A stretch of DNA of 64,000 bases, from positions 310,001-374,000 of the forward strand of contig NW_026014699.1 of the NCBI RefSeq assembly GCF_020379485.1. Reading direction: 5' to 3'. Below are positions 35,375 through 46,151 of the stretch, in pieces. Made by a program: the position numbers and the translations under genes. Position 1 is the first letter of the stretch; each line of letters opens with the position of its first letter. Below the pieces are notes generated by a model. That model worked only from the letters and a program-made list of their open reading frames with translations. It searched no databases and was not told the origin of the DNA. This DNA is from Brassica napus. Lineage: Eukaryota > Streptophyta > Magnoliopsida > Brassicales > Brassicaceae.

Positions 35375-35389
35375 CTCCCCCTCAAGCTT
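35375..35389 (-). other. Element I polypurine tract
   Basis: AAGCTTGAGGGGGAG on the minus strand next to the 3' LTR. Confidence 0.9.
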
Positions 35390-35434
35390 GACAGTGTCAA
35401 GCTTGGAAATCCATGAAGCATTCCCTCATTAAAA

Positions 35435-35477
35435 CCTTTACTTGGAAAAACCACTTGGGATAAAAACCAAGCAAAGG
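35435..35477 (-). promoter_or_regulatory. Stop-linked 3' stem-loop of element I
   Basis: On the minus strand, arms CCTTTGCTTGG / CCAAGTAAAGG pair over 11 bp with one central G-U wobble. The 21-nt loop has CCCAAGTGG. It starts 32 nt after the stop at 35509. The stem sequence differs at many positions from other families but still pairs. Confidence 0.7.
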
Positions 35478-35508
35478 AAAAAGAGTAGAATACTCCATGG
35501 TGAGGGGA

Positions 35509-37912
35509 TCATTGACATGGAAGGTTTATGAGTCCAAGTCTTGGAAGAATGGACTCACAAACTTTGCTGCTGGCTGCCTTGGTGAAGATGTCAGCCAGCT
35601 GATCCTCACTTCTTGTATAGCATGGGAGGATCACTTGCTGTTCTACTGCTTGTCTCACCTTGTGACAGTCCACTTCTATGTGTTTTGTCCTCTCATGGAA
35701 GACTGAGTTGGATGCAATGTGTATTGCAGCTTGATTGTCACAATGCATGGTCATGGGAGTGGTGATCTCAATTCCCAAGTCGCCTAGAAGCCCCTTTATC
35801 CAGATAAGCTCACTGGTTAGCTTCCTCATTGATCTGTACTCTGCTTCTGCACTTGAGCAAGACACCACCTTCTGCTTCTTGCTCTTCCAAGTGACCAGAT
35901 TCCCTCCAATGAATGTACAATAGCCGGTGGTTGACCTTCTGTCTACTCTGTCCCCAGCCCAATCTGCATCACAGTATCCTATCACCTCAGTGTTCTTGTT
36001 GCAAGCCATCCATACACCCTGACCTGGCGCCTCTCTCAAGTATCTTAGGATCCTCTCCACCATGTTCCAGTGATGAACCTTGGGAGTTTGCATGTGCTGG
36101 CTTACTTGATTAACTGCAAAGCACACATCTGGCCGAGTGATGGTTAGATAGATCAGCTTCCCAACCATCCTTCTATACTGCTTGACATCTTCAAATGGAG
36201 TATCTTCATACTCCCCCTCTCGCAATACCTTGTAACCTTCTTCAAGTGGTGTCTTGGCTTGTCTTCCTCCAAGATCTCCTGCCTCCTTTAAGATGTCCAG
36301 GGTATACTTTCTTTGGGACATGAACAATCCTTCCTTTGATCTGCACATCTCAATGCCGAGGAAGTACTTCAGTTCTCCTAGGTCTTTGATATCAAATGCG
36401 GCTTTAAGAAAGGTCTTGGTTGAACTGATCCCCTCCTTGTCACAACCAGTGATGATGATATCATCCACATAGACTAGAATCACAACAATCCCTTGCTTGC
36501 TGGTGAGAGTGAAGAGTGTGTGATCCGCTTGAGACTTCACAAAGCCTCTCCCATTCAGTGTAGTGCTCAGCTTGTGATACCAAGCTCTTGGTGATTGCTT
36601 CAAACCATATATGGCTTTTCTGAGTCTGAGTACATTCCCTGGTTTCACCATCTCTTCCATTCCCGGCGGTGGTCTCATATATACCTCATCTTCTAGTTCA
36701 CCTTGCAAGAAGGCATTCTTCACATCCATTTGCCAAAGATCCCACTCTTGATTTACTGCCAATGAAAGGATAATCCGGATTGTGTGGAGCTTGGCCACTG
36801 GTGCAAAGGTGTCTAGATAGTCTTCTCCATAAACTTGTGTATATCCTCTTGCTACCAATCTGGTCTTCTTTCTTTCTGGCTTCCCATTTGCAAGGTACTT
36901 GATGGTGTGTATGAGTCTGCTGGTCACGGCTTTCTTTCCTTTTGGAAGTTCTGTCTCATACCAGGTGTTGTTCCTCTCCATGGCTCCCATTTCATCATTC
37001 ACTGATTCCCTCCATTCATCATCTTCCATAGCTTCTGCATATGTTCTTGGTATCCATTCCTGATCCAATGAACCCACAAAGGCTTGATGTTCTTCTGGAT
37101 AGTGAGCTAGGGAGCACACGCCACTGGGTGGGTGAGCTACTGCCTCTGCATTGAAGTAGACTCTGGTGTTGTTCCAGTTTGAAACCGGCTTCTTGATCCT
37201 AGTACTTCTCCTAAGTACTGGCTGATCATTTTCATTCTGAGTGCCTTCTCCACCTTCCAAGTTCTGATTCTGATCATCTACTTCCTCCTCTTGGTCATGG
37301 TGCTCTTCTTGATCATGAACTTCCTCAGATACAGGTGGTTCACCCTGATTTCCCCCCTCAGGATCAAGGGGAGCAGCTTCGTGGATCTCAACTTCATCTG
37401 TAGTTGTCTCGGTTTGCTCTTCAGACCGGCTTGATCCTCCCACATTATCTGATCCTGCTTGCCCCGGCTCTTCCATAGGTAAGCTGACCCCAAGTCTCCT
37501 CATGACTTGTCTGAGATTGGCTGCTCTATCTGATGCGGATTGAGACAAGTTCTCCAGCTCATTCCAATCCTTGTTGTTGTAGTACCCTCTGGTTTCTACA
37601 AACTTCACATCTCTAGATACCAAGACTCTCCTAGTCTCTGGTTCATAGCACTTATAGCCCTTCTGGTTTGGTGAATACCCAATGAACATAGCTCTTGTGC
37701 TCTTAGCCTCCAGTTTGTTCCTCAGTTCTCCTGGTTTCAAAACAAAACACAGGCACCCAAACACACGCATATGATCAATAGATGGTTTAGCTTTGTTCAA
37801 TACCTCAAATGGGGAGTAGTCTTTTAGAACTCTGGTAGGGATGCGGTTGATCAGGTAGCATGCAGTTAGGACCGCATCACCCCAAAAGCTCTTTGGGACA
37901 CTAGTATGGAAC
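35509..37912 (-). pseudogene. Element I pol, 3' part (integrase end, RT, RNase H)
   Basis: Resumes in frame after M (FHTSVPKSFWGDAV). It covers the end of integrase, an acidic linker, RT (RLIHTIKYLANG, QMDVKNAFLQGELEDEVYM, YVDDIIITG) and RNase H (GYCDADWAGD, SCSSAEAEYRSM, HCDNQAAIHIA). It ends at a stop at 35509. No internal stop is seen. It diverges more from B, M, F, K and N than those do from one another. Confidence 0.92.
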
Positions 37913-38520
37913 TATGAGATTAAGAGATCCTTAGAGTAAACAGAATAAAGAGAGTGTTTAGGAAGTGATTAAGAGAAGTTTGTGAAAGATTAGGAGACTA
38001 GATAGAGCCGTTTAGTGTCTAAGAGAAAAGCATAGTGTCTAAGAGATTAGAGAGACTCAAACTGCATAATCTTCATTAGGGTTGATGAGTTACAATATAT
38101 ATAGAGAGCATACAAGGGTTTTCGAAATCAAGAGAAGACTAAAGCATGTGAGGTCAATCAGGAGAGGATAAGCTCATTTGGACTAGCCAATTAGCTTCTC
38201 CACATGCGCGGAGTATCTGGCATCTTGGACCGAGATGCTCTTGCCTTTCCAGCTGTTCCAGCCTGTCAAGGCGCGCTCTACCTTATCCCTAAACGGTCTG
38301 ATGCCTCAAGGTAAGTTCCTTCCCTTTACCTTAGTTACCGTGTTACTTGGCTGATGCAAGGTAAGTCTTGGTCGATGCTGGATGGTACGGACTGTACGGC
38401 TTGTACGGCCTTGTACGGACGTCCGTACCATGCTCTCCCTAAACTCTCTCAAGCTTCCTCATCTCCTTTCCTCTTCAACTCCTTAGCTCTTCATACATAT
38501 ATATTCAGCTCAACTCAACA
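37913..38520 (-). repeat. Element M 3' LTR
   Basis: 608 bp; on the minus strand TGTTGAGTTGAGC...CTCATA. It carries a GTAC array at 38385-38428. Confidence 0.95.
38385..38428 (-). promoter_or_regulatory. GTAC-core array in element M U3
   Basis: GTAC at 38385, 38394, 38403, 38413 and 38425 (spacing 9, 9, 10, 12), including a TCCGTACAA site on the minus strand. The 5' LTR copy is at 43861-43904. Confidence 0.5.
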
Positions 38521-38535
38521 CTCCCCCTCAAGCTT
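38521..38535 (-). other. Element M polypurine tract
   Basis: AAGCTTGAGGGGGAG on the minus strand beside the 3' LTR. Confidence 0.9.
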
Positions 38536-38587
38536 AGCTTTGTATAAGTCTAAGCTTGGACAGCCACAAGATCTTCCTCATTAAAAA

Positions 38588-38628
38588 CCTCACCAAAGAA
38601 AACCCAATGGGATAAAACTTTGATGAGG
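38588..38628 (-). promoter_or_regulatory. Stop-linked 3' stem-loop of element M
   Basis: On the minus strand, arms CCTCATCAAAG / CTTTGGTGAGG, 11 bp with one central wobble, 19-nt loop TTTTATCCCAATGGGTTTT, 33 nt after the stop at 38661. Relative to B, two stem pairs are changed on both sides. Confidence 0.72.
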
Positions 38629-38660
38629 GAAAAAGAGTAAAGACCTTGCAGCTAAGGGGA

Positions 38661-41600
38661 TTAGCTCCTTCTCTTCCCAAGATCAATGAGGCCCAACCTG
38701 ATGTGAATGGACTCCATTGTCTTCTGTCTTGCAGCCTTGGTGAACACATCCGCTAGCTGATCTTCACTCCTTGTGTAACATGGCAAGATCACCCCTAGCA
38801 CAATCATCTGCCTCACCTTGTGACAATCAACTTCAATGTGCTTGGTCCTCTCATGAAACACCGAGTTGGATGCAATGTGGATGGCAGCTTGATTGTCACA
38901 ATGCATTGTCATTGGAGTTGCTTGATCGATCTCCAAGTGCTTCAAGATGCCTTTGATCCATACCAACTCGTTGGTGAGCTTCAGCATGGCTCTATACTCG
39001 GCTTCTGCACTTGAACATGACACTACCTTCTGCTTCTTGCTCTTCCAAGTCACCAAGTTGCCTCCAATGAATGTGCAATAGCCTGTGGTTGATCTCCTGT
39101 CTGCTCTATCACCAGCCCAATCCGCATCACAATATCCCACCACTTCAGTGCTTCCATTGCAGCCCATCCATACTCCTTGATCAGGTGAGCCGTTGAGATA
39201 CATCAAGATCCTCTCCACCATGTGCCAGTGATGTTCCTTAGGCACTTGCATGTGTTGACTCACCTGATTCACAGCAAAGCAGATGTCAGGTCTAGTTATA
39301 GTAAGATAAATCAATTTGCCAACTAGTTTTCTATAGAGTTTAGGATCCTGATAAGGTTTGCTGTCTTCAATCTCCCCCTCTCGTGGGACTTTGTAGCCAT
39401 CCTCCATAGGCATCCTTGCTGTCTTGCCTCCATAAGCACCTGCACCTTTCAAAAGATCAAGTGTATATTTCCTTTGGGACATGAACAAACCTTCCTTGGA
39501 TCTACATATCTCAATTCCAAGGAAGTATTTCATTTCTCCCAAGTCTTTAATCTCAAACATGGATTTAAGAAACTCCTTGGTTGCTATGATACCTTCCTTA
39601 TCACTCCCTGTGATAATGATATCATCAACATACACAAGGAGAGCAATCATACCTGAGGGAGTCGTGAGAGTGAAGAGAGTGTGATCTAGTTCAGACTTCT
39701 TGAAGCCTCGGCCATTCAGAGTAGTGCTCAACTTGTTGTACCAAGCCCTTGGTGATTGCTTCAGTCCATAGATGGCTTTCTTCAATCTCAGTACATTCCC
39801 ACTCTTTACTAAGTGTTCAAGGCCTGGAGGTGGATGCATATACACTTCATCCTCAAGTTCACCTTGTAGAAACGCATTCTTCACATCCATTTGCCATAAC
39901 CCCCATCCAAGATTCACAGCCAAGCTTAGTACAATCCGGATTGTGTGGAGTTTAGCTACTGGTGCAAAGGTTTCTATGTAATCTTCTCCATAAGTTTGAG
40001 TGAACCCTCTTGCAACTAGTCTTGACTTCTTCCTCTCAACCTTTCCATCCGCTTTGTACTTGATTGTGAATATCCATCTACTAGTCACAGCCTTCTTCCC
40101 TTTTGGTAACTCACTCTCATACCATGTATCATTCTTGATCATCGCTCCTGCCTCATCTCCAACTGATTCCTTCCATTCTTTATCTTTCATTGCTTCTTCA
40201 TAGCTTCTTGGGATGTGATTCTCATCCAAGTTTACCATGAACGCGCAATGTGCTTCTGGATATTGAGCAAAGGAGCACACGGCTTGAGAAGGATGCTCCA
40301 CAGCTTGGGCATTGTAGTACACTCTCGTGTTTACCCAACTGGAAGGATCCTTCCTTATCCTTGTACTCCTTCTTAGTGGCTGCACAACTGGTTCTTCTTC
40401 CTGTTGTTCTTCTACCACTTCATCTTGAGAAGGTGTTTGTGTCACACCATGATCATGTCCATGACCATCCGAGCCTATGCTCTCTTCTCCTTCATTCTCT
40501 ACTCCTCCTTCATCTTGGTTGGCCTCTTGCATAGGCTCCTCATGCTCCTCTCCTCCCTCATGATCAAGGTGGGATGGTGAACCAACTTCAGGAGGTGTAG
40601 TTGCGTGATTCCTCGGATCCTGGGATGTACTGATTCCAAGACCTTCAAGAATGATCCGCAAGGTGGTGGCCTTGTCTGATGTTAAGTCCTTCAGGTCTTC
40701 TTGATTCTTTTCTTCATAGTATCCTCTATCTTCCAAGAACTTCACATCTCTAGATACAAGAACTCTCCTTGCTATAGGATCATAGCATTTGTATCCTTTC
40801 TGTGTAGCTGAGTATCCTATGAACACAGCCTTAGTGCTTCTTGCTTCTAGCTTGTTGATCATCTCTCCTGGTTTGAGGACAAAGCATAGGCATCCAAAGA
40901 CTCGCAAGTAATCAAGAGCTGGCTTGTACCTGTTCAGAACTTCAAATGGAGCCTTCTCATTCAGAACTTTGGTTGGAGTTCTGTTTATCAGGTAACAAGC
41001 AGTGGCAACCGCATCACTCCAAAATCTCTTTGGAACATTACTCTGAAACATAAGTGACCTTGCCACTTCCATGAGATGCCTATTCTTCCTCTCAGCCACT
41101 CCATTTTGCTGTGGAGTATAAGGACAGCTTGTTTGATGTAGAATCCCATGTTGTGATAGGTGTTGCTTGAATGCATGACTCGTGTACTCTCCTCCATTAT
41201 CTGATCTCAAAATTTTAATCTTAGCATGATAATGGTTAGTTACATAAGTTTGAAAATTCCTAAATGCATCAAGTACCCTATCTTTGGTCTGAATTAAGGT
41301 TAACCAGGTGTATTTGGATTTTTCATCAATGAATGTGACAAAATACTTATAACTATCTCTAGATAAGCAAGGGGCAGTCCATACATCTGAATGAATTAGA
41401 TCAAAGCAATTATCATAAACAGTAGTAGACTTTTGAAACACAGTTCTACAATGCTTGCCTAAAATGCAAGCTTCACAATCCTTATTCTCAAACACAACAC
41501 CTGGTACCATTAAGTTCAAAGCTTTAACATGAGGGTGTCCTACTCTAGCATGCCACAATGCATTTTTATTCAACAAAGAAGCAGAAGTAAACGAGCAACT

Positions 41601-43175
41601 ATAATCAGGAACAGAAGTGAGTTCTTCAAGCATATAGAGATCTCCCTTAGTCACCCCTTTCCCAATCAACCTGCTGCTCTCAATATCCTGAAACTTCACA
41701 TCATTAGGACTAAAGATAACATTGCATTGTAAATCATTAGTACATTTCTTCACTGATAATAGGTTTGATGTGAATTCAGGCATGTAAAAAGCTCTAGATT
41801 CTTTGTTAAACAGCTTAAGCTTTCCTATTCCTCTAATGGGTATCTTATCCCCATTTGCTATCATCACATGCCCATGTGTAGGTTCTATATCCTTAATCAA
41901 GTTTTCATCACTTATCATATGATGTGATGCACCAGAATCAACAATCAATGGTTTACCTACTCGTTTAGCATTATGGCATAGATTACTAAGTGATGAATGC
42001 ATCTTATCAGTTCTAGCAATGTAAGCATGCCTATACTCATTCCTAGCTTCTAACCGTTCTACTAGTTCTCTAATCAAGTGATCATCCTTATATGCAATCA
42101 TAGAAGCTCCAAAGGAATAACCGTAAGTGTTACCGTTTTCCTTTAGCATTTTGAAGAGGGCATCAAGGTCTGATCTCTTGATGTAGTCATCATTGCTGCG
42201 GGAGCTTGAGGCGCCTGTGTAAGCCACCAGAGACTTCCCATTCCCATCATTGCCTCCAAGCCCATCCACTTCACTGATCTTGCTGGTGCCAGCTCCACTT
42301 GAACCTTCAGTCACATTTGCCCTTCCCTCACGCTCCTTCATGAACTTGGCCGGCTTGAGGTGTGGGTGCAGTATCCAGCATTGGCTCTTCTTATGACCAT
42401 GCTTCTTGCAATGATCACAGTTGCCATTGAACTTCCTGTCCTCGTACTTCCCGTGAGATGCCTTGTTTGCTTGTGGAGCCTCGGTTGAATCCTCATGAGC
42501 TGCTTGATTGGCAAGAGAGAGCTCCCCCTTTCCTCCAAACAAACCCATGGATCCCTGCTCCCTTTGGATTTGTGCACACACCTCCTCAAGGTCCGGAAGC
42601 TTGTCTGACCTTAACATGTGCTGGATGAGCTGGGTGTAGGCCGGGTTCAGTGTGAGAAGCAGCCCAAAGACCTTGTCTTGCTCGCGCCTCTCATTCAGCT
42701 GATCTGGATCAGTTGTGCTCGGCCTCAGCATCTCCAGCTCTGACCATAAGGACCTGAACCTCCCCAAGTGCTTAGTGAACTCCATGTCCTCTTGTGCAAG
42801 ACGGTTGATCGCTAGCTTCACTTCAAACACACGGCTGAGGTTGGAAGTGTTCCCATACACCTTCTTCAGCGTGTCCCACAGCTCCTTGGCTGATTCACAG
42901 TAGCTGTAGGCATCCAAGATAGCTGGGTCCAAGGATGCGTGTAGAACCGTCATCACCAGCATGTCTTCTTGTTGCCATTTCTCCACAGCCGCTTCATTGG
43001 AGACCTCTTCTTGATCTCCTCCCTGAGTAATGAGTTTCGGAGCCTCCCCTGTTGTGATGTGCCCCCACAAACCCTTACTTCCCACAGCAGTCTTCACCAT
43101 CCGAGACCACACAAGGTAGTTGCTACCTTTGAAAGTAACCGCTACCTTCATCCTCATGTTCATCCCATGTTCCAT
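38661..43175 (-). CDS. Element M Gag-Pol polyprotein (copia)
   Basis: 1504 codons plus stop, ATG at 43175. Gag core is in residues 10-230 (YLVWSRMVKTAVGSKGLWG, LWDTLKKVYGN). Zinc knuckle CDHCKKHGHKKSQC is at about 253-266, protease DSGASHHMISD at about 413, integrase HHCC at about 541-590, and the catalytic core in HSDVW (about 596), DNGGEYTS (about 659) and NGVAERKN (about 694). A Glu-rich linker follows, then RT with YVDDIIITG (about 1183) and RNase H (GYCDADWAGD about 1349, SSAEAEY about 1387, HCDNQAA about 1425). All catalytic residues are present. Integrase before RT marks Ty1/copia. Confidence 0.96.
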   Translation of the reverse strand: MEHGMNMRMKVAVTFKGSNYLVWSRMVKTAVGSKGLWGHITTGEAPKLITQGGDQEEVSNEAAVEKWQQEDMLVMTVLHASLDPAILDAYSYCESAKELWDTLKKVYGNTSNLSRVFEVKLAINRLAQEDMEFTKHLGRFRSLWSELEMLRPSTTDPDQLNERREQDKVFGLLLTLNPAYTQLIQHMLRSDKLPDLEEVCAQIQREQGSMGLFGGKGELSLANQAAHEDSTEAPQANKASHGKYEDRKFNGNCDHCKKHGHKKSQCWILHPHLKPAKFMKEREGRANVTEGSSGAGTSKISEVDGLGGNDGNGKSLVAYTGASSSRSNDDYIKRSDLDALFKMLKENGNTYGYSFGASMIAYKDDHLIRELVERLEARNEYRHAYIARTDKMHSSLSNLCHNAKRVGKPLIVDSGASHHMISDENLIKDIEPTHGHVMIANGDKIPIRGIGKLKLFNKESRAFYMPEFTSNLLSVKKCTNDLQCNVIFSPNDVKFQDIESSRLIGKGVTKGDLYMLEELTSVPDYSCSFTSASLLNKNALWHARVGHPHVKALNLMVPGVVFENKDCEACILGKHCRTVFQKSTTVYDNCFDLIHSDVWTAPCLSRDSYKYFVTFIDEKSKYTWLTLIQTKDRVLDAFRNFQTYVTNHYHAKIKILRSDNGGEYTSHAFKQHLSQHGILHQTSCPYTPQQNGVAERKNRHLMEVARSLMFQSNVPKRFWSDAVATACYLINRTPTKVLNEKAPFEVLNRYKPALDYLRVFGCLCFVLKPGEMINKLEARSTKAVFIGYSATQKGYKCYDPIARRVLVSRDVKFLEDRGYYEEKNQEDLKDLTSDKATTLRIILEGLGISTSQDPRNHATTPPEVGSPSHLDHEGGEEHEEPMQEANQDEGGVENEGEESIGSDGHGHDHGVTQTPSQDEVVEEQQEEEPVVQPLRRSTRIRKDPSSWVNTRVYYNAQAVEHPSQAVCSFAQYPEAHCAFMVNLDENHIPRSYEEAMKDKEWKESVGDEAGAMIKNDTWYESELPKGKKAVTSRWIFTIKYKADGKVERKKSRLVARGFTQTYGEDYIETFAPVAKLHTIRIVLSLAVNLGWGLWQMDVKNAFLQGELEDEVYMHPPPGLEHLVKSGNVLRLKKAIYGLKQSPRAWYNKLSTTLNGRGFKKSELDHTLFTLTTPSGMIALLVYVDDIIITGSDKEGIIATKEFLKSMFEIKDLGEMKYFLGIEICRSKEGLFMSQRKYTLDLLKGAGAYGGKTARMPMEDGYKVPREGEIEDSKPYQDPKLYRKLVGKLIYLTITRPDICFAVNQVSQHMQVPKEHHWHMVERILMYLNGSPDQGVWMGCNGSTEVVGYCDADWAGDRADRRSTTGYCTFIGGNLVTWKSKKQKVVSCSSAEAEYRAMLKLTNELVWIKGILKHLEIDQATPMTMHCDNQAAIHIASNSVFHERTKHIEVDCHKVRQMIVLGVILPCYTRSEDQLADVFTKAARQKTMESIHIRLGLIDLGKRRS

Positions 43176-43370
43176 CTTTGCTTGACTTGAAAACTTGGAT
43201 CTTGGATTTCGTACACACCAACCTTGAGTCTAGAATCACGCAAACCAACAGAACGTAGCACAGCTTCAACTAGAACGGACCACAGCTTCAACACCTTCAA
43301 GACTACTCGCGTGTAGCTTCAAAGACGTTTAGCTTGTAACTCTCTAAAGATCAAACCCCAGATTCAAATG

Positions 43371-43388
43371 AACCTGGCTCTGATACCA
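43371..43388 (-). other. Element M primer-binding site
   Basis: TGGTATCAGAGCCAGGTT on the minus strand, abutting the LTR. Confidence 0.92.
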
Positions 43389-43996
43389 TATGAGATTAAG
43401 AGATCCTTAGAGTAAACAGAATAAAGAGAGTGTTTAGGAAGTGATTAAGAGAAGTTTGTGAAAGATTAGGAGACTAGATAGAGCCGTTTAGTGTCTAAGA
43501 GAAAAGCATAGTGTCTAAGAGATTAGAGAGACTCAAACTGCATAATCTTCATTAGGGTTGATGAGTTACAATATATATAGAGAGCATACAAGGGTTTTCG
43601 AAATCAAGAGAAGACTAAAGCATGTGAGGTCAATCAGGAGAGGATAAGCTCATTTGGACTAGCCAATTAGCTTCTCCACATGCGCGGAGTATCTGGCATC
43701 TTGGACCGAGATGCTCTTGCCTTTCCAGCTGTTCCAGCCTGTCAAGGCGCGCTCTACCTTATCCCTAAACGGTCTGATGCCTCAAGGTAAGTTCCTTCCC
43801 TTTACCTTAGTTACCGTGTTACTTGGCTGATGCAAGGTAAGTCTTGGTCGATGCTGGATGGTACGGACTGTACGGCTTGTACGGCCTTGTACGGACGTCC
43901 GTACCATGCTCTCCCTAAACTCTCTCAAGCTTCCTCATCTCCTTTCCTCTTCAACTCCTTAGCTCTTCATACATATATATTCAGCTCAACTCAACA
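43389..43996 (-). repeat. Element M 5' LTR
   Basis: 608 bp, matches 37913-38520; TATATATA on the template near 43572. Confidence 0.95.
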
Positions 43997-44001
43997 GGAA
44001 C

Positions 44002-45971
44002 ATCATGCTCCTAGTGACCTCCATGAGATGCCTGTTCTTCCTCTCGGCCACACCATTTTGTTGGGGAGTGTATGGACAGCTGGTTTGATGGATCACACCT
44101 CGTTTGGCTAGATGGGCTTTGAATGCATTGCTGGTGTACTCTCCTCCATTATCTGATCTCAAAATCTTAACTTTGGCATTATAATGGTTAGAGACATATG
44201 TTTCAAAGTTTATAAATGCATCTAAGACCCTATCCTTTGATTGTAAGAGAGTGATCCATGTGTACTTGGATTTCTCATCAATAAAGGTCACAAAATACTT
44301 GTGATGTTCTCTAGAAAGACATGGAGCTGTCCATACATCCGAGTGAATTAAATCAAAGCAGTGTTCATAGATTGTACTAGACTTGGGAAATACATTTTTG
44401 CAATGTTTTCCTAAGATGCAAGCTTCACAATCTTGTTGGAATGAAATACTAGGCAACATGATGTTCAAGGCACGAGAATGAGGATGTCCTAATCTAGCAT
44501 GCCACATTACATCTTTAGGGAAATTAAAACTTGAATTGAAAGCAACAGATAGATCGGATGCAAGCTTAGTGTCTTCTAGCAAGTACAGGTTTCCCTTGCT
44601 CACACCTTTGCCAAGCAACCTACATGAGTCAATATCCTGAAAGTAGACATCATCAGGCGTAAATATAACATTGCAATTCAAGTCATTGGTCACCCTTTTC
44701 ACAGATAATAGATTAGAAGTGAAACTAGGCATGTAGAAGGCTTTGGATTCTTTCTCAAATAATTTAAGTTCCCCTATGCCTTTAATTGGAACCTTGTTAC
44801 CATCAGCTATCATAACATTTCCTACTGCAGGAGTGATATTTTTAATCAAGTTTAAATCACTAATCATGTGATGAGAGGCTCCTGAGTCTATGACTAAGGG
44901 TTTAACTTTGTCAGGTTCATGAGCAACTTGAAATGCCGTGAATAAACTCCTAGGCAATTGATATGATGCACTAAGAGAGGAACCAAGAGTTTTACCAGAC
45001 TCCTTGAGAGCTTTGATGAGTGCCTCAATGTCAGATTTCTTGATGGACTCATCCTGGTTTCCCTTGTCCTCATGAGTGCGGTAGGCCGTGGAAGCTTCTC
45101 CTACATCACCTGAGTAGTTTGCTCGACCATCAGTCTTGAACTTAGCCGGTTTGAGGTGTGGGTGAAGTATCCAGCACTTGTCCTTGCCGTGACCCTTCCT
45201 CTTGCAATGATCACACACCCACACTTTCTTTTCCTCCGGCTTGTAGTACCCTTTGTTGGCTACTCCGGCAGGTTTACTCTCGGCTCCTTCAGCTTGATTG
45301 GCCATCACTAGCTCCCCCTTTCTCTTAAAGAGACCCACTGAGCCGTGCTCCTTCTGAATCTCAGCACACACTTCATCTAGAGATGGAAGCTCCTTGTTCC
45401 TCAGTATGTGCCTAATAAGGTCATCATACCCTGGGTTGAGAGTGAGCAGCAAGGCAAAGACCTTATCTTGCTCCCTTCTTTCATGTAGAACATCCGGATC
45501 AATTGTTGCGGGTCTGAGCATCTCTAGCTCAGCCCATAGAGACCGGAACTTCCCAAAATGAGCATCAAAGTCTGTGTCCTCTTGACTTAGAGAGTTGATT
45601 GCTCCTTTTACTTCATACACCTTGCTGATGTTGGATTTGTTGGCATACACCTTCTTGAGAGTATCCCACAGCTCCTTGGAAGTTTCACAGAATGCATAAG
45701 CCTCTTGGAGAGAAGGGGCGAGGCTATTCTGGATGATAGACAACACCATGAGGTCCTCCTGACCTTTCTTCTTATCCCCAGCATCCGCAACCACCACTTC
45801 TTTGCCATCCTCTCCTAGAACAGTCTTCTTGGTGGGGCGGCCTTCTTCAACAATCTCCCAAAGGCCTCTGCCTCCGAGAGCTGTTTTGGCAAGTCTTGCC
45901 CATGTCAGGTAGTTAGGACCCTTGAGAGTAACTGGTATCATCACCATCTTTGGGTTCTCGGAGGTATCCAT
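44002..45971 (-). pseudogene. Element I gag-pol, 5' part (Gag, protease, integrase start)
   Basis: ATG at 45971 (MDTSENPKMVMIPVTLKG); the codon one step upstream is TTG. Gag core includes YLTWARLAKTALGGRGLWE and LWDTLKKVYANKSN. The zinc knuckle is CDHCKRKGHGKDKC, the protease DSGASHHMISD, then the integrase HHCC region (HARLGHPH... CEACILGKHC) and core (HSDVW, DNGGEYTS, NGVAERKN). M interrupts right after MMF. It is in frame with 37912. Confidence 0.92.
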
Positions 45972-46137
45972 CAAGAGAGAAAGAGAAACGAAAGTTTTGG
46001 ATGAACTTTGCTATTTTTGGCAAATTCTGGAAATGAGATTGAAGAACACCTCAAGAGCAGGATGAACTTTGCCAAAAATAGAAATAAAACACAGAGAGTT
46101 CGCGGAAGAAAAAGAGATTTAGGTCTCAAGAGCACAG

Positions 46138-46151
46138 TGGCTCTGATACCA
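46138..46151 (-). other. Element I primer-binding site
   Basis: TGGTATCAGAGCCA on the minus strand, abutting the LTR; 14-nt match to initiator tRNA-Met. Confidence 0.9.

Larger units (their letters stand above)
37913..43996 (-). mobile_element. Element M: Ty1/copia retrotransposon, complete and uninterrupted
   Basis: 6084 bp, minus strand, TSD GGAAC, LTRs of 608 bp each that look identical, PBS, PPT and an unbroken 1504-codon gag-pol. It is the best candidate here for an autonomous copia element. Its protein is nearly identical to that of B, but its LTR differs strongly from B in U3. Confidence 0.96.
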
